64,000 nucleotides of DNA from Bacillus sp. OV166 (GCF_900177675.1 NZ_FXWM01000001.1:4287001-4351000); one strand, 5' to 3'; positions 8,961 through 16,529 are shown, numbered from the stretch's first letter. Numbers and translations are program-made. Notes: a model not told the origin generated them from the letters alone.

Positions 8961-9449
8961 TTAGCTCTTTACAGCTGTATTAAATTCTCCAAATTGTCTA
9001 TTAAAATGAAGCAATGGTGACTTAGCTTCACCCAGTACTACATTTTCAACGAACCCTATAAAAATGGTATGATCACCGGCAGTGACTGTTTGTTCAACTT
9101 TACAATGAATATTGGCTAGAGCATTTTTGACATCATAATTAAAATTGCCTTTACTTTCTACAAACTCCTCAAAAAACTTTGGTGCTCCTGCTTTAGCTCC
9201 AGATTTCGCTACTTCAATTTGATCTTCGGCTAGAACACTTACACTAAAACGTTCGTTATTAATTATCGCGTGTGTACTAGCTGCTTTAGTTGCCAGGCTT
9301 ATTAAAATAAGAGGTGGCTCCATTGATAGTGAACAACACGCACTTACCGTTAAGCCCCAAGGCCGGCCATCAATTTCAGTCATGACAATTGTTACTCCAG
9401 TAGCGAGTCGGCCCATGGACTCCCGAAATTTATCTTTTATTTCATCCAT
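8961..9449 (-). CDS. NAD(P)H:flavin oxidoreductase (HpaC-like reductase component)
   Basis: A flavin reductase of about 162 residues with the FMN-binding split-barrel fold. It supplies FADH2 to the HpaB-type oxygenases. Visible family motifs are MGRLATGVTIV near the N-terminus, GLTVSACCSLSMEPPL in the middle and AGDHTIFIG near the end. I use the ATG at 9449, 9 bases after AGGAGG; it overlaps the end of nicE by 8 bases (ATGGATGA), typical of coupled translation. One reductase seems to serve both monooxygenases, since no second copy is present. Confidence 0.88.
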   Translation of the reverse strand: MDEIKDKFRESMGRLATGVTIVMTEIDGRPWGLTVSACCSLSMEPPLILISLATKAASTHAIINNERFSVSVLAEDQIEVAKSGAKAGAPKFFEEFVESKGNFNYDVKNALANIHCKVEQTVTAGDHTIFIGFVENVVLGEAKSPLLHFNRQFGEFNTAVKS

Positions 9450-10236
9450 TATAGTTCCCCTCCTGAATTGGAAATTTAGAGAGAATATCCCCTGATAGCA
9501 ACTTTCCTGCATTTGGTACATAAGGCTGTAAATTAAGAGTTTTAAGAATGTTATATACTGTTGCCACAGCTGCTGAAAGCACAGGTTTTCCGATTTCATT
9601 CTCAACTATTTGAATAGCTTCTAATGAAGGCATTTGAACGCAAGCAGATAATACAACAGCATCAGCTTGGCTAATATCTAAATTTTTAACAATCTCCACC
9701 AAACGCATAGGGTCTTGACGTCCAACTTCCAAATTATCAGGGATTTCCAAACTAATAGAATCTGTCACTTGTATTCCACTAGCCTCAATATAGTCAATCA
9801 CCTGGTTCGTTAATGGCTTCATATAAGGTGTTATTATCGCGACTTTTTGTGCTCCTAATGTTTTAATGCCCTCTACCAATGCACCCGCACTGCTAATAAC
9901 CGGAGTAGCTGCTCCATTTTCTATTGTTGCATTAAATAAGCGCTGTTCAGATTCCATATGATACCCTGGCCCCTGGCACATAATAGCAACAAGACATGCA
10001 TACGCAAGAACATCACATCTGGCATCTGAAAGTTCGACAGCACAGCGGTCACTTTCTACATCCATTGCTTTTAATTCCTCTTTTGTAACATTTTTCATTC
10101 GCATCCTGCTTGAATGAAAAGTAAACGACAAATTCGGTTCAACTTGTTCTCTCCATCGAAGCATTGCTGGAATTTCTGTTTCCATCGTTGTATTTGAACT
10201 AGGAACAACGAGTCCTATTCGATAGTTTTTTTTCAA
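9442..10236 (-). CDS. nicE: Maleate cis-trans isomerase (NicE-like)
   Basis: A member of the Asp/Glu racemase superfamily, 264 residues, turning maleate into fumarate. The two catalytic cysteines are Cys81 (AYACLVA) and Cys199 (LSACVQMPS). They match Cys82 and Cys200 of Pseudomonas NicE within one residue. The N-terminal VPSSNTTMETEIP motif binds the carboxylate. It follows hpaB2 by 57 bases and overlaps the reductase gene. Arylmalonate decarboxylases share the fold but usually have only one of these cysteines. High confidence. Confidence 0.9.
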   Translation of the reverse strand: MKKNYRIGLVVPSSNTTMETEIPAMLRWREQVEPNLSFTFHSSRMRMKNVTKEELKAMDVESDRCAVELSDARCDVLAYACLVAIMCQGPGYHMESEQRLFNATIENGAATPVISSAGALVEGIKTLGAQKVAIITPYMKPLTNQVIDYIEASGIQVTDSISLEIPDNLEVGRQDPMRLVEIVKNLDISQADAVVLSACVQMPSLEAIQIVENEIGKPVLSAAVATVYNILKTLNLQPYVPNAGKLLSGDILSKFPIQEGNYNG

Positions 10237-10293
10237 TTTGCACGCCTCCTAAATAGATATAACCTATCAAGCTATTATTCTTATAAACGATAC

Positions 10294-11799
10294 CTACAAA
10301 GGAAGTCCAATCGATTTACGAATATGGGTCATAAAAGGTGTTCGGTCATATTCATGATACAGACGCTCACGAAGCAGTGGTGCTGGCAACGCATTGACGT
10401 TTTCAAATAGACCGATGCGGCCTGCGTGGGAATCAGTGGTAATATCCCAAATGAAGTTCATCAACAAGTTTTTCTGTTTGGAAGTTAAATCGCGTCCAAA
10501 GAGAAGTTCCTCTAATTTTCCTCCAATAAACGGATGATCATAGTCTTTTTCAGAAAATCTCATGACCAATCCTTGTCCGCATAATTCCTGGAGATGATGA
10601 ATAATTTGCGGATAATGTGTGATTCCATAAAGACGTCCGGCAGTAAGCATATTGACATCCGGCCACATAACGCCATCTTCAGTCAGTTTAGCTAATTCCT
10701 CAGAGGCTAAAACATAGGCTCTTAACGTTTGAGCATATTGAATGACTTCCGATACGATTGAACGGACGCCTGGAATTTTCCCTGTTCCAAGTGCATCTAC
10801 GATAAGCTGGGCAGCCCCAGCGTACAATTCAGCTTTAGTAGCTAAACGGGAGAGCACGTGCCAGTGTACTCCTAATACAACGCCTCCGTACAATTCATTG
10901 AGTTCTGGGACACCATAGTTGAAAATTCTCCACTTTTCCACAAAAACGTTATCAAAAATCAAGAAAGAATCCATTTCTTCTCCGCGTGATTTAACCGGGT
11001 GATCATAAGAACTAATTGAATCGGTTGAGACTGATTCACGGCAGACAATGTGAATGCCCGGTGCATTTATAGGAACAGCTAACCAAAGAGATTCTTCCGG
11101 TAAAAGCCCCGGGCGCATAAGGTTGGAGAGAATCATTTCGTTTCCTTGAGAAGAAATAGAACCTACTGCCTTTGCTCCGCTAATGTAGATCCCCTCTTCG
11201 GTCTCTTTCACTACCCTGAGCAAAGCCGGTGTGGAGTCGCCTCCTTTAATTTGGCCTCCTAATTCGATATCGAATAGGCGGGCACCAGCAGCTGCTGCTT
11301 TGGAACGATCATTTTGAGGATCCACTAGTACTTCAGGTCCCATCAAGTTATTCTTTTGGGCATAGTCGATATAGTGAAGTACATTTTCAGCATATTCTGG
11401 TCTTTTACTGCGGAATTTGGAAAGATGTGCTGCCATCCCTACAGGAACGAGTGGTGCTAAATCGAACGGTCTGCCAAACACCCCGAAGGTTTCCTGAGCT
11501 ACAAAGTCAGTTAATTCTCGGCGGCTCTTAAGGTCTTCCTTCGTTCTGGGAATCATCCAAGCTTTACTTACTCTTTCACCTGACTCCTCACTGATATATG
11601 TGAGCTTATCTTGGGTTTCTGAGTTATGCTGGGCATCAAAGATCTTGGACATTATATTGATACCGCCACTAGTAGCTGGATGAATGGTCACATCTTGAAT
11701 TTTTTCACCCTTATAATACACCGTCCGACCATCACGAAGACTTTCCTTGAACATCTCACCTGTTTTCAAAAACTTTGATACTACCTGAGTATTTTCCAT
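10294..11799 (-). CDS. HpaB-type FADH2-dependent monooxygenase, copy 2
   Basis: A 501-residue paralogue of the monooxygenase at 5602-7113, differing by scattered conservative changes (for example EDGVMW for QDEVMW). It heads a second operon containing nicE, flavin reductase, nicF and the RibF-like gene. Its promoter and the first ~120 bases of leader are also duplicated from copy 1, so promoter plus gene were copied together. Whether the two enzymes act on different substrates, act in sequence or simply raise dosage cannot be told from sequence. The start at 11799 has GGAGGAG 6 bases upstream. Confidence 0.88.
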   Translation of the reverse strand: MENTQVVSKFLKTGEMFKESLRDGRTVYYKGEKIQDVTIHPATSGGINIMSKIFDAQHNSETQDKLTYISEESGERVSKAWMIPRTKEDLKSRRELTDFVAQETFGVFGRPFDLAPLVPVGMAAHLSKFRSKRPEYAENVLHYIDYAQKNNLMGPEVLVDPQNDRSKAAAAGARLFDIELGGQIKGGDSTPALLRVVKETEEGIYISGAKAVGSISSQGNEMILSNLMRPGLLPEESLWLAVPINAPGIHIVCRESVSTDSISSYDHPVKSRGEEMDSFLIFDNVFVEKWRIFNYGVPELNELYGGVVLGVHWHVLSRLATKAELYAGAAQLIVDALGTGKIPGVRSIVSEVIQYAQTLRAYVLASEELAKLTEDGVMWPDVNMLTAGRLYGITHYPQIIHHLQELCGQGLVMRFSEKDYDHPFIGGKLEELLFGRDLTSKQKNLLMNFIWDITTDSHAGRIGLFENVNALPAPLLRERLYHEYDRTPFMTHIRKSIGLPL

Positions 11800-11848
11800 C
11801 TTTACTCCTCCTTAAAATAATAGAAAATTTGTTACAACCGATAGATTG

Positions 11849-11949
11849 AAGTTATCAAAGTTGTATACTTTCTCAAAAGTTACCTAAATCTATTAAACTT
11901 ACCAAAGCTTCCATGAATTCATTGTAACTTACAGTACCATTAGTGTCAA
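11849..11949 (-). promoter_or_regulatory. Sigma-A promoter and repeated operator motifs for the hpaB2-nicE operon
   Basis: On the minus strand: -35 TTGACA (11944-11949), 17-base spacer, -10 TACAAT (11921-11926), then GGTAAGTTTA (11894-11903), GGTAACTTTT (11875-11884, again offset 19) and the GATAACTT/CAACTTT pair (11849-11866). Layout and spacing mirror the hpaB1 promoter. Confidence 0.75.
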
Positions 11950-11982
11950 TATTCAAATTTATTAAATTTTTCTAAAAATAAA

Positions 11983-12015
11983 AAAACCATGATTATCAAA
12001 AATAATCATGGTTTT
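11983..12015 (-). terminator. Rho-independent terminator of the MerR-NicF regulator gene
   Basis: A perfect 14-bp stem (AAAACCATGATTAT and complement) with a 5-base loop. On the minus strand it is followed by TTTTTTTATTTTT. It separates the regulator transcript from the hpaB2 promoter just downstream. Confidence 0.9.
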
Positions 12016-12031
12016 AATGCAATTGCCCTAC

Positions 12032-12799
12032 TTATAGTTTCATGCCTTTAAGAACCTTTTCCAGATTCATTACATCGGCATACCTTGCGTTTAAGTCTAC
12101 TAATGTTGAGTTCTGTAAGGTTTGATTTCGATCTCCTACAGCCTCTTTAGGAATGATAACTCTGTAACCTCTTTGAAGGGCATCGACAGCGGTTGCTCTA
12201 ATACTTCCACTTGTAGTAGTTCCAGCTAATATTACTGTATCAATTTCTCTTTTTTGCAGGTAATCGTCTACTTGATTATCGTACAAAGTAGATATATACA
12301 CTGTTGCATTAACCATATCATAGGGATAGTCAGCTAAATCTGGATGAAGGTTGACCCATGTACTTTCGCGGTCTAAAATTTGAAGAGACGGAAATTTCTC
12401 ACACCACAGTCTAGAAACCTTATTTTCTGATTCATAAATGGTTTTACTAAAGATAATCGGTATTTTATCGGTAAGTGCTTCTTCAATAAGTTGTTGGGTA
12501 GCAGCGATTTGATTATCCATTTTAATAGATAATTGAGAATGGGATTCGGTAAATGCTATAGTTAAATCACGAATTAATAGAGCTGGTTTTATACCAAATC
12601 CAGTTTGTCCTGAAAACCCTTGATTAGAGTAAAGCTGTTGAACCTCATCAAGAATATAACGTCTTTGTCCTCCAGGGGTATAAATAACCTTTAAACCATA
12701 TTCTTCAATATTTCCATTCTTCTCTAACCGCCTTAATGTACTTGGGGACACTCCCAAGAGCTTTGCAGCGTCAGATATAGTTAAAAGGTTTTCAAACAT
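12032..12799 (-). CDS. MerR-type HTH fused to a catalytically dead NicF-like (isochorismatase) domain; putative pathway regulator
   Basis: Residues 1-55 form a MerR/excisionase-type DNA-binding domain (LTISDAAKLLGVSPSTLRRL, then PGGQRRY). Residues ~66-250 align along their length with the NicF of this cluster, including GFGIKPALLIRD and IRATAVDALQRG. Of the three catalytic residues only Asp78 remains. The Lys position holds Thr166 (ATVYIS against VKKYAS) and the Cys position holds Ser199 (TSGSIRATA against TCGCVRATA). So the fold is kept and the chemistry lost, as expected if the domain now binds a ligand such as maleamate, maleate or a pyridine. It has its own promoter with the same repeats as the two hpaB promoters, suggesting autoregulation. 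The regulatory role is inference; the fusion and substitutions are visible. Confidence 0.87.
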   Translation of the reverse strand: MFENLLTISDAAKLLGVSPSTLRRLEKNGNIEEYGLKVIYTPGGQRRYILDEVQQLYSNQGFSGQTGFGIKPALLIRDLTIAFTESHSQLSIKMDNQIAATQQLIEEALTDKIPIIFSKTIYESENKVSRLWCEKFPSLQILDRESTWVNLHPDLADYPYDMVNATVYISTLYDNQVDDYLQKREIDTVILAGTTTSGSIRATAVDALQRGYRVIIPKEAVGDRNQTLQNSTLVDLNARYADVMNLEKVLKGMKL

Positions 12800-12812
12800 A
12801 TGTAATCCTCCC

Positions 12813-12915
12813 GACTTAAGTCAGCATAACCAAAAAAACTTACTAAAGTTACACAAAATTATGCATTATATATTAAACTTACCATCATTATATCATAGCA
12901 AAATAATTACTGGAA
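12813..12915 (-). promoter_or_regulatory. Promoter and operator motifs of the MerR-NicF regulator gene
   Basis: On the minus strand: extended -10 TGATATAAT (TATAAT at 12887-12892) with a weak -35 TTCCAG (12910-12915, spacer 17). GGTAAGTTTA (12874-12883) overlaps the expected start site, and TGTAACTTTA (12844-12853) follows at offset 30, eleven bases more than in the hpaB promoters, that is one helical turn. A 10-bp palindrome GACTTAAGTC (12813-12822) lies just before the ribosome site. Confidence 0.65.
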
Positions 12916-13236
12916 CTTATTTCCTTGAAAAATGGTAGAAAATCCTCACACTTTACCGACAATATAGGAGTCTTGACTAACATTAACATTCGCTAAAAAC
13001 ATTTCCAATTTTAACTTCCTATTAATTTTTCTGTGCATACAAAAAGCCCCCTTAATTAATATTAAGCGAGCTACGAATCGAACAGTTTCTTGATAAGTCC
13101 TAATCAGTTTTTTACCTCAGTCTCAAACAGTCTTTCGTGAAACTGGCAGAAAACTGTGTAGGAAATCCCTATTAAGTTTTAGTGAATGCAAAGGTCAAAA
13201 TTTATCACAAACCCTTGCAGCTGTAGGATTTTTTTT

Positions 13237-13297
13237 CGGGACTGCGTGGGAATCGAACCCCCCAGACCTGGCACGCAGGTCTCAAGCAGTTTTGAAG
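13237..13297 (-). pseudogene. 3' half of a selenocysteine tRNA (selC remnant)
   Basis: On the minus strand the fragment begins exactly at a CTTCAAA anticodon loop (UCA anticodon). It continues with ACTGC, a long variable arm with a perfect 7-bp stem (AGACCTG/CAGGTCT, 5-base loop), a T-arm with TTCGATT loop and one mismatched pair, and the acceptor 3' strand GCAGTCCC. The bases before CTTCAAA do not pair with ACTGC, no matching 5' acceptor strand is present and there is no CCA. So the 5' half is missing. It is either decay or the crossover remnant of an element that integrated in selC. Confidence 0.7.
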
Positions 13298-13362
13298 TTA
13301 GAGGAAAGGTGTTATTTCTAGTTATTTTTAAATATCATTAGTTATTGGGTTTTTCGCTTAGG

Positions 13363-13678
13363 ATGCAACTTGACTCCCGCCTTTGTTTTACGGAATTTTG
13401 CCCATTTATGATTTGTCAAATTGAGTGGCAATGTGCTTGAATCGATGATTTTTAACGGCATCACGAGTTTTGTATAGTGGGTTTTGACATGAATTTGTGA
13501 CACTAAATCTAGAAAAAGAGTTTGGAATAGATCTGGATTCAAACCATTTAATCGGTGCGACAGCCGGGAAATACTAATAGAATCAAGGTCGATGCCCTTT
13601 TGAAGCTGGTCATCGAAAAGACAATCGCCCAGTGCATGAAGACGTTCGATTTCTTGTAGCTGCGCAAAAAGTAGTAAT
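13363..13678 (-). mobile_element. IS4-family (IS4Bsu1-like) transposase fragment
   Basis: The frame reads LLLFAQLQEIERLHALGDCL and onward through SISRLSHRLNGLNPDLFQ, MPLKIIDSSTLPLNLTNHK and KTKAGVKLH. This is the first part of the IS4Bsu1-type DDE transposase, including the first catalytic Asp (IIDSST). Homology starts and ends abruptly, with a short unrelated tail at the 3' end, so both ends of the element are lost. It interrupts the aldo/keto reductase frame at about 13679. Confidence 0.8.
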
Positions 13679-13918
13679 TGTGGCAACAACCACTTGATTC
13701 CGACGACCTTTAATTGCCCGTCCGAGTAATTCTTCATTTTTACCTACGCCATACATATCAGCTGTGTCGAGAAGCGTAATCCCCATTTCAATGGCACAAT
13801 GGATTGTTTTAATAGACTCGTCGTCATCTCTCCCACTGTAAAAATCCGACATCCCCATACAGCCTAGTCCAAGCGCCGATACTTCCAGCCCAGTTTTACC
13901 TAATATTCTTTTTTGCAT
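13679..13918 (-). pseudogene. Aldo/keto reductase, N-terminal fragment
   Basis: Starting at ATG 13918 (MQKRILGKTGLEVS) the frame shows the AKR barrel start: LGLGCMGMSDFY, then the catalytic Asp/Tyr region LLDTADMYG and GRRNQVVVAT. After about 80 residues the frame runs into the IS4 fragment and stops soon after. The remaining ~240 residues, including the catalytic Lys and His, are absent, so the product cannot be active. Confidence 0.85.
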
Positions 13919-14031
13919 TCCAACACACCTTCCTTCATGTCGTTCTGTATTAAGAACATTATAATACGCCAATTACATTGAGTAAATGAGTTAAAGATAC
14001 TAGTGAATATAGAAAAGAGGCTCTATTTTAC

Positions 14032-14187
14032 CTATACCCGATAAACTAACTGTCTTCGGTAAGATAAACCGGCTCTTTCTTACTCTATCCTGATAAATTA
14101 TCTAACTTCGGTAAGATAAAGCACCACTTTCTTACCCTAACTCAATAAATTATCTGACCTCAGTAAGATAGAGCGATTCTAAAAGCT
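14032..14187. repeat. Three imperfect tandem repeats of 52 bases
   Basis: Units at 14032-14083, 14084-14135 and 14136-14187 share the core GATAAA-TTA-CT-(N)-CTTCGGTAAGATAAA and end in CTTTCTTAC. They do not encode protein. They may be a decayed copy of a dispersed intergenic repeat. Confidence 0.65.
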
Positions 14188-14260
14188 TATGCAAAGATAG
14201 GAACCTTTAATCCCAGAGAAAAAAGACTAACTGCGAATAGGTAGTCCCTGACCGAAGAAA

Positions 14261-14503
14261 TTACAATATTCCTTTTAACGATTCCATCACTTGATCAATC
14301 TCATCTTTCGTCGTAAACCGGCCTAAGCTAAAGCGGATCGCACCCATCCCCACCTCTTCAGGAACATCCATCTCTTTTAATACCGGTGATAATTCAATGC
14401 TGCCGGCATGACAGGCTGATCCAGTTGAAGCCGCTAAATATGGGATGGCTGACAACAAGTCTTGACCGATTTTTCTTACAAAACTTACATTTAAAGTAGT
14501 ACT
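14261..14503 (-). pseudogene. Cysteine desulfurase (NifS/IscS class V aminotransferase), C-terminal fragment
   Basis: The frame from about 14503 reads NVSFV-KIGQDLLSAIPY, then the active-site loop STGSACHAG with the persulfide cysteine, and GMGAIRFSLGRFTTKDEID, the standard C-terminus of the family. The first ~300 residues with the PLP lysine are missing and no start codon with a ribosome site is present, so it is a gene remnant. Desulfurases of this type often sit beside selD/selA, which fits the selC remnant 1 kb away (inference). Confidence 0.82.
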
Positions 14504-15013
14504 TGTCTTGAACGTTTAATTTATTAGTATTTTGTGTGTAATGTAAATCTTCCTCATCTAGTCTATTCTTTTAAAACCGGAGGTTTTTTATACCCATGAT
14601 TATAGTAGGTCGATTTACTATAAATATGTATTATATAAATATAATTTGGGTTGTCTTCAAGGAAAGTTTTACAGGTCATAATATATTTTTACAAATTAAT
14701 TCCTTAAGTTCCCCACAATCAAATAAGATCCCTGGAAGAACTTAAAAAGTATTTATAAATAGAAAATCAAAATTTTGCTTCTTCCCCTTATGTTTAATAA
14801 TAATTTAAAAAAGTCCTAACTAACTTACTAAAAGAAAAAATAATTTCTCGTTATCTCGGAACCCTCTAGTAAAAACATATATTTTATTGATAAATTTTCC
14901 TTTATTGAAAATAGTTCCACTAATTTTTGACCATTTATATACTTCTTCTCATCGGTAACAAATACAATTTTACTTAATTTTCAGGTAAAGGTTTATGTGA
15001 TATTTATAAATAA
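14504..15013. other. AT-rich stretch without a gene
   Basis: I see no coding region here on either strand. The only structure is a short hairpin AAAACC-gga-GGTTTT at 14573-14587 followed by T residues, possibly a weak terminator on the plus strand. Confidence 0.6.
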
Positions 15014-15048
15014 AAAAAGAATCACATTGAAAGCATGTGATTCTTTTT
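15014..15048. terminator. Bidirectional terminator after the GIY-YIG gene
   Basis: A 14-bp stem (AAAAAGAATCACAT and complement) with a 7-base loop; U-rich on both strands. It serves the minus-strand gene ending at 15088. Confidence 0.85.
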
Positions 15049-15087
15049 AGATTATATTTTTATTTGTATTTTAAAAGATTTAATTTT

Positions 15088-15441
15088 CTAAGAATTTTTA
15101 TTTAATACATCATTTGGAAGTAGCACTGGCATTGCATTTATAAAATATTTTTCCACTTCTTTAACTTTATCCTTATCTGGAATTGGTAATGTTACTAAAA
15201 CATATACACATAAGCATCCTTCTTTATACGCTTTTTGTAATATTTTATTTGTATGTTTTTTATGTTTAAACAAACTTCGGTGATTTGCTATTCTTTTTCT
15301 TATATTCATTGTTCCACCAATATAAACTTTACTTGTTTTTATATCGACAAGTACATATACCCCTGCTTGATTAGGAAGTTTATCATTTGGGATATAATCA
15401 ATATGTGATTCTAAATTCTCCTTTTTTGCTATTTTTGCCAT
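15088..15441 (-). CDS. Small GIY-YIG domain protein
   Basis: A protein of about 117 residues with a GIY-YIG nuclease core: AGVYVLVD for the GIY strand, SKVYIGGT for the YIG strand, then the catalytic-type Arg in NIRKRI and the following H. I use the ATG at 15441, with AAAGGGAG 9 bases upstream, rather than the upstream ATG at 15483. Stand-alone GIY-YIG proteins of this size occur in Bacillus and phages; the function of this one is not known. It has its own terminator and no evident partner. Confidence 0.8.
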   Translation of the reverse strand: MAKIAKKENLESHIDYIPNDKLPNQAGVYVLVDIKTSKVYIGGTMNIRKRIANHRSLFKHKKHTNKILQKAYKEGCLCVYVLVTLPIPDKDKVKEVEKYFINAMPVLLPNDVLNKNS

Positions 15442-15572
15442 CGTCACAATCTCCCTTTCGTAAAAATTTTTATAATACGACAAGGATGCTAATTAACAAA
15501 GCTGTAGGGTAACCTTTTTAGATCCATTTAATTTAGAGTTACATTTAGGAATAAATGGAATTATTAAGTCTA

Positions 15573-15593
15573 TTATAATCCATATATGGATTA
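15573..15593. promoter_or_regulatory. 18-bp palindrome overlapping a two-way -10 element
   Basis: TAATCCATATATGGATTA (15576-15593) is a perfect palindrome in the gap between the divergent GIY-YIG and XRE genes. ATTATAAT at its left edge reads as TATAAT on both strands. It is a good candidate binding site for the XRE protein. Confidence 0.5.
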
Positions 15594-15729
15594 AAAATCA
15601 ATATTTATTACTTATGTGGAAATGTATATTTTTTATTTATTTTAAATGTTAAAATTAACAGTCGTAAAAATCCTTTCATAATTTACAACATTTACAACAC
15701 ATACTTTAATTTGTAAGGGGTAATATTTT

Positions 15730-16056
15730 ATGAATTTTGGTAAAAGGTTGGAGTTCATAAGAAAAAAAAGGGGACTTACAACAGAACAGTTAGGTAAATA
15801 TTCAGAACTCGGAGCTGCATCAATTAGTCGAATAGAAAATGGTAAACAGTCACCGTCACTTCTTTCACTAATAAAACTTAGCCAAGCTTTAGAGATTGAT
15901 CTTCTAGACCTTATTTCTGACGAAAAAAGACTACCAGCTGATTTAATAGAATTATTAAACGTGGCAAAACAAATGACCCCCCTTGAAAGAGAAAAAGTAA
16001 CAGCGATGCTCCAAGTTTTTTTGTCCGAAAGAGAAATAAAAAAAGATAAAAAATAA
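15730..16056 (+). CDS. XRE-family HTH transcriptional regulator
   Basis: A 108-residue protein with an N-terminal Cro/C1-type HTH (FGKRLEFIRKKRGLTTEQLG, then ISRIENGKQSPS) and a charged helical C-terminus. It resembles the short SinR/Xre-like regulators of Bacillus. The ATG at 15730 follows a weak AAGGGG site. It is divergent from the GIY-YIG gene, with a perfect palindrome between. Targets are unknown; autoregulation is likely. Confidence 0.88.
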   Translation: MNFGKRLEFIRKKRGLTTEQLGKYSELGAASISRIENGKQSPSLLSLIKLSQALEIDLLDLISDEKRLPADLIELLNVAKQMTPLEREKVTAMLQVFLSEREIKKDKK

Positions 16057-16234
16057 ATTGAAATTAATTTTTCATTACAAACAATCTGACTTTGAGTGAA
16101 CTCTTTTTTAAAGGCTGTTTTCGTAAAGATTGTTGTTTTTAGAATATAAATGGGAAACAAATCACTTTTCTGTTAAAATACAAATATTATGTGATACAAA
16201 TCTAAATTTACAATTAATGGGCGTGACATAAGTT

Positions 16235-16486
16235 TTGTTGAAAGTTGGACTCTATCTACAAATATTTTGGTATTTAATGTTTTTTACAGATATACTTGGA
16301 TTTTTAGGTTCAAAAAGTGAAATATTGCAGGACATAGTTTGGTTAGGAATTCCTACTTACGGGTTAATCATCGCCATCGTTTATCTACTAAAAAGGAAAT
16401 TCGAGAATGTTGTATGGATTGTAATACTTCTGTCATTATCAATAATTTTCTGGTGGTTTCTAGTTTCTTTCATTGGCAAAATGTAA
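16235..16486 (+). CDS. Small membrane protein, passenger of the IS1595-like element
   Basis: An 83-residue hydrophobic protein with about three transmembrane segments (roughly residues 5-25, 33-52 and 60-80) and a short basic loop LLKRKFE. The start is TTG at 16235 or 16238; the ribosome site is poor. A clean terminator lies 22 bases after the stop, which supports a real gene. It is enclosed by the inverted ends of the insertion sequence. I do not recognise a family. Confidence 0.55.
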   Translation: MLKVGLYLQIFWYLMFFTDILGFLGSKSEILQDIVWLGIPTYGLIIAIVYLLKRKFENVVWIVILLSLSIIFWWFLVSFIGKM

Positions 16487-16508
16487 ACTGAATATATATC
16501 AAAAACTT

Positions 16509-16528
16509 GACCTCTTTTGAGGTCTTTT
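16509..16528 (+). terminator. Terminator of the IS passenger gene
   Basis: GACCTC-tttt-GAGGTC followed by TTTTATT on the plus strand. It also lies just beyond the 3' end of the converging transposase gene. Confidence 0.8.
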
Positions 16529-16529
16529 A

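Noticed and set aside
2009..12799. Nicotinate degradation pathway proper
   Set aside because: No molybdopterin nicotinate hydroxylase or NicC-type 6-hydroxynicotinate monooxygenase is encoded here, so nicotinate itself as substrate is not supported.
13230..13330. Complete selenocysteine tRNA gene
   Set aside because: Only the 3' half is present; no 5' acceptor or D-arm pairs with it and the anticodon stem does not close.
14032..14187. CRISPR array
   Set aside because: The repeats are directly adjacent without spacers and no cas gene is present.
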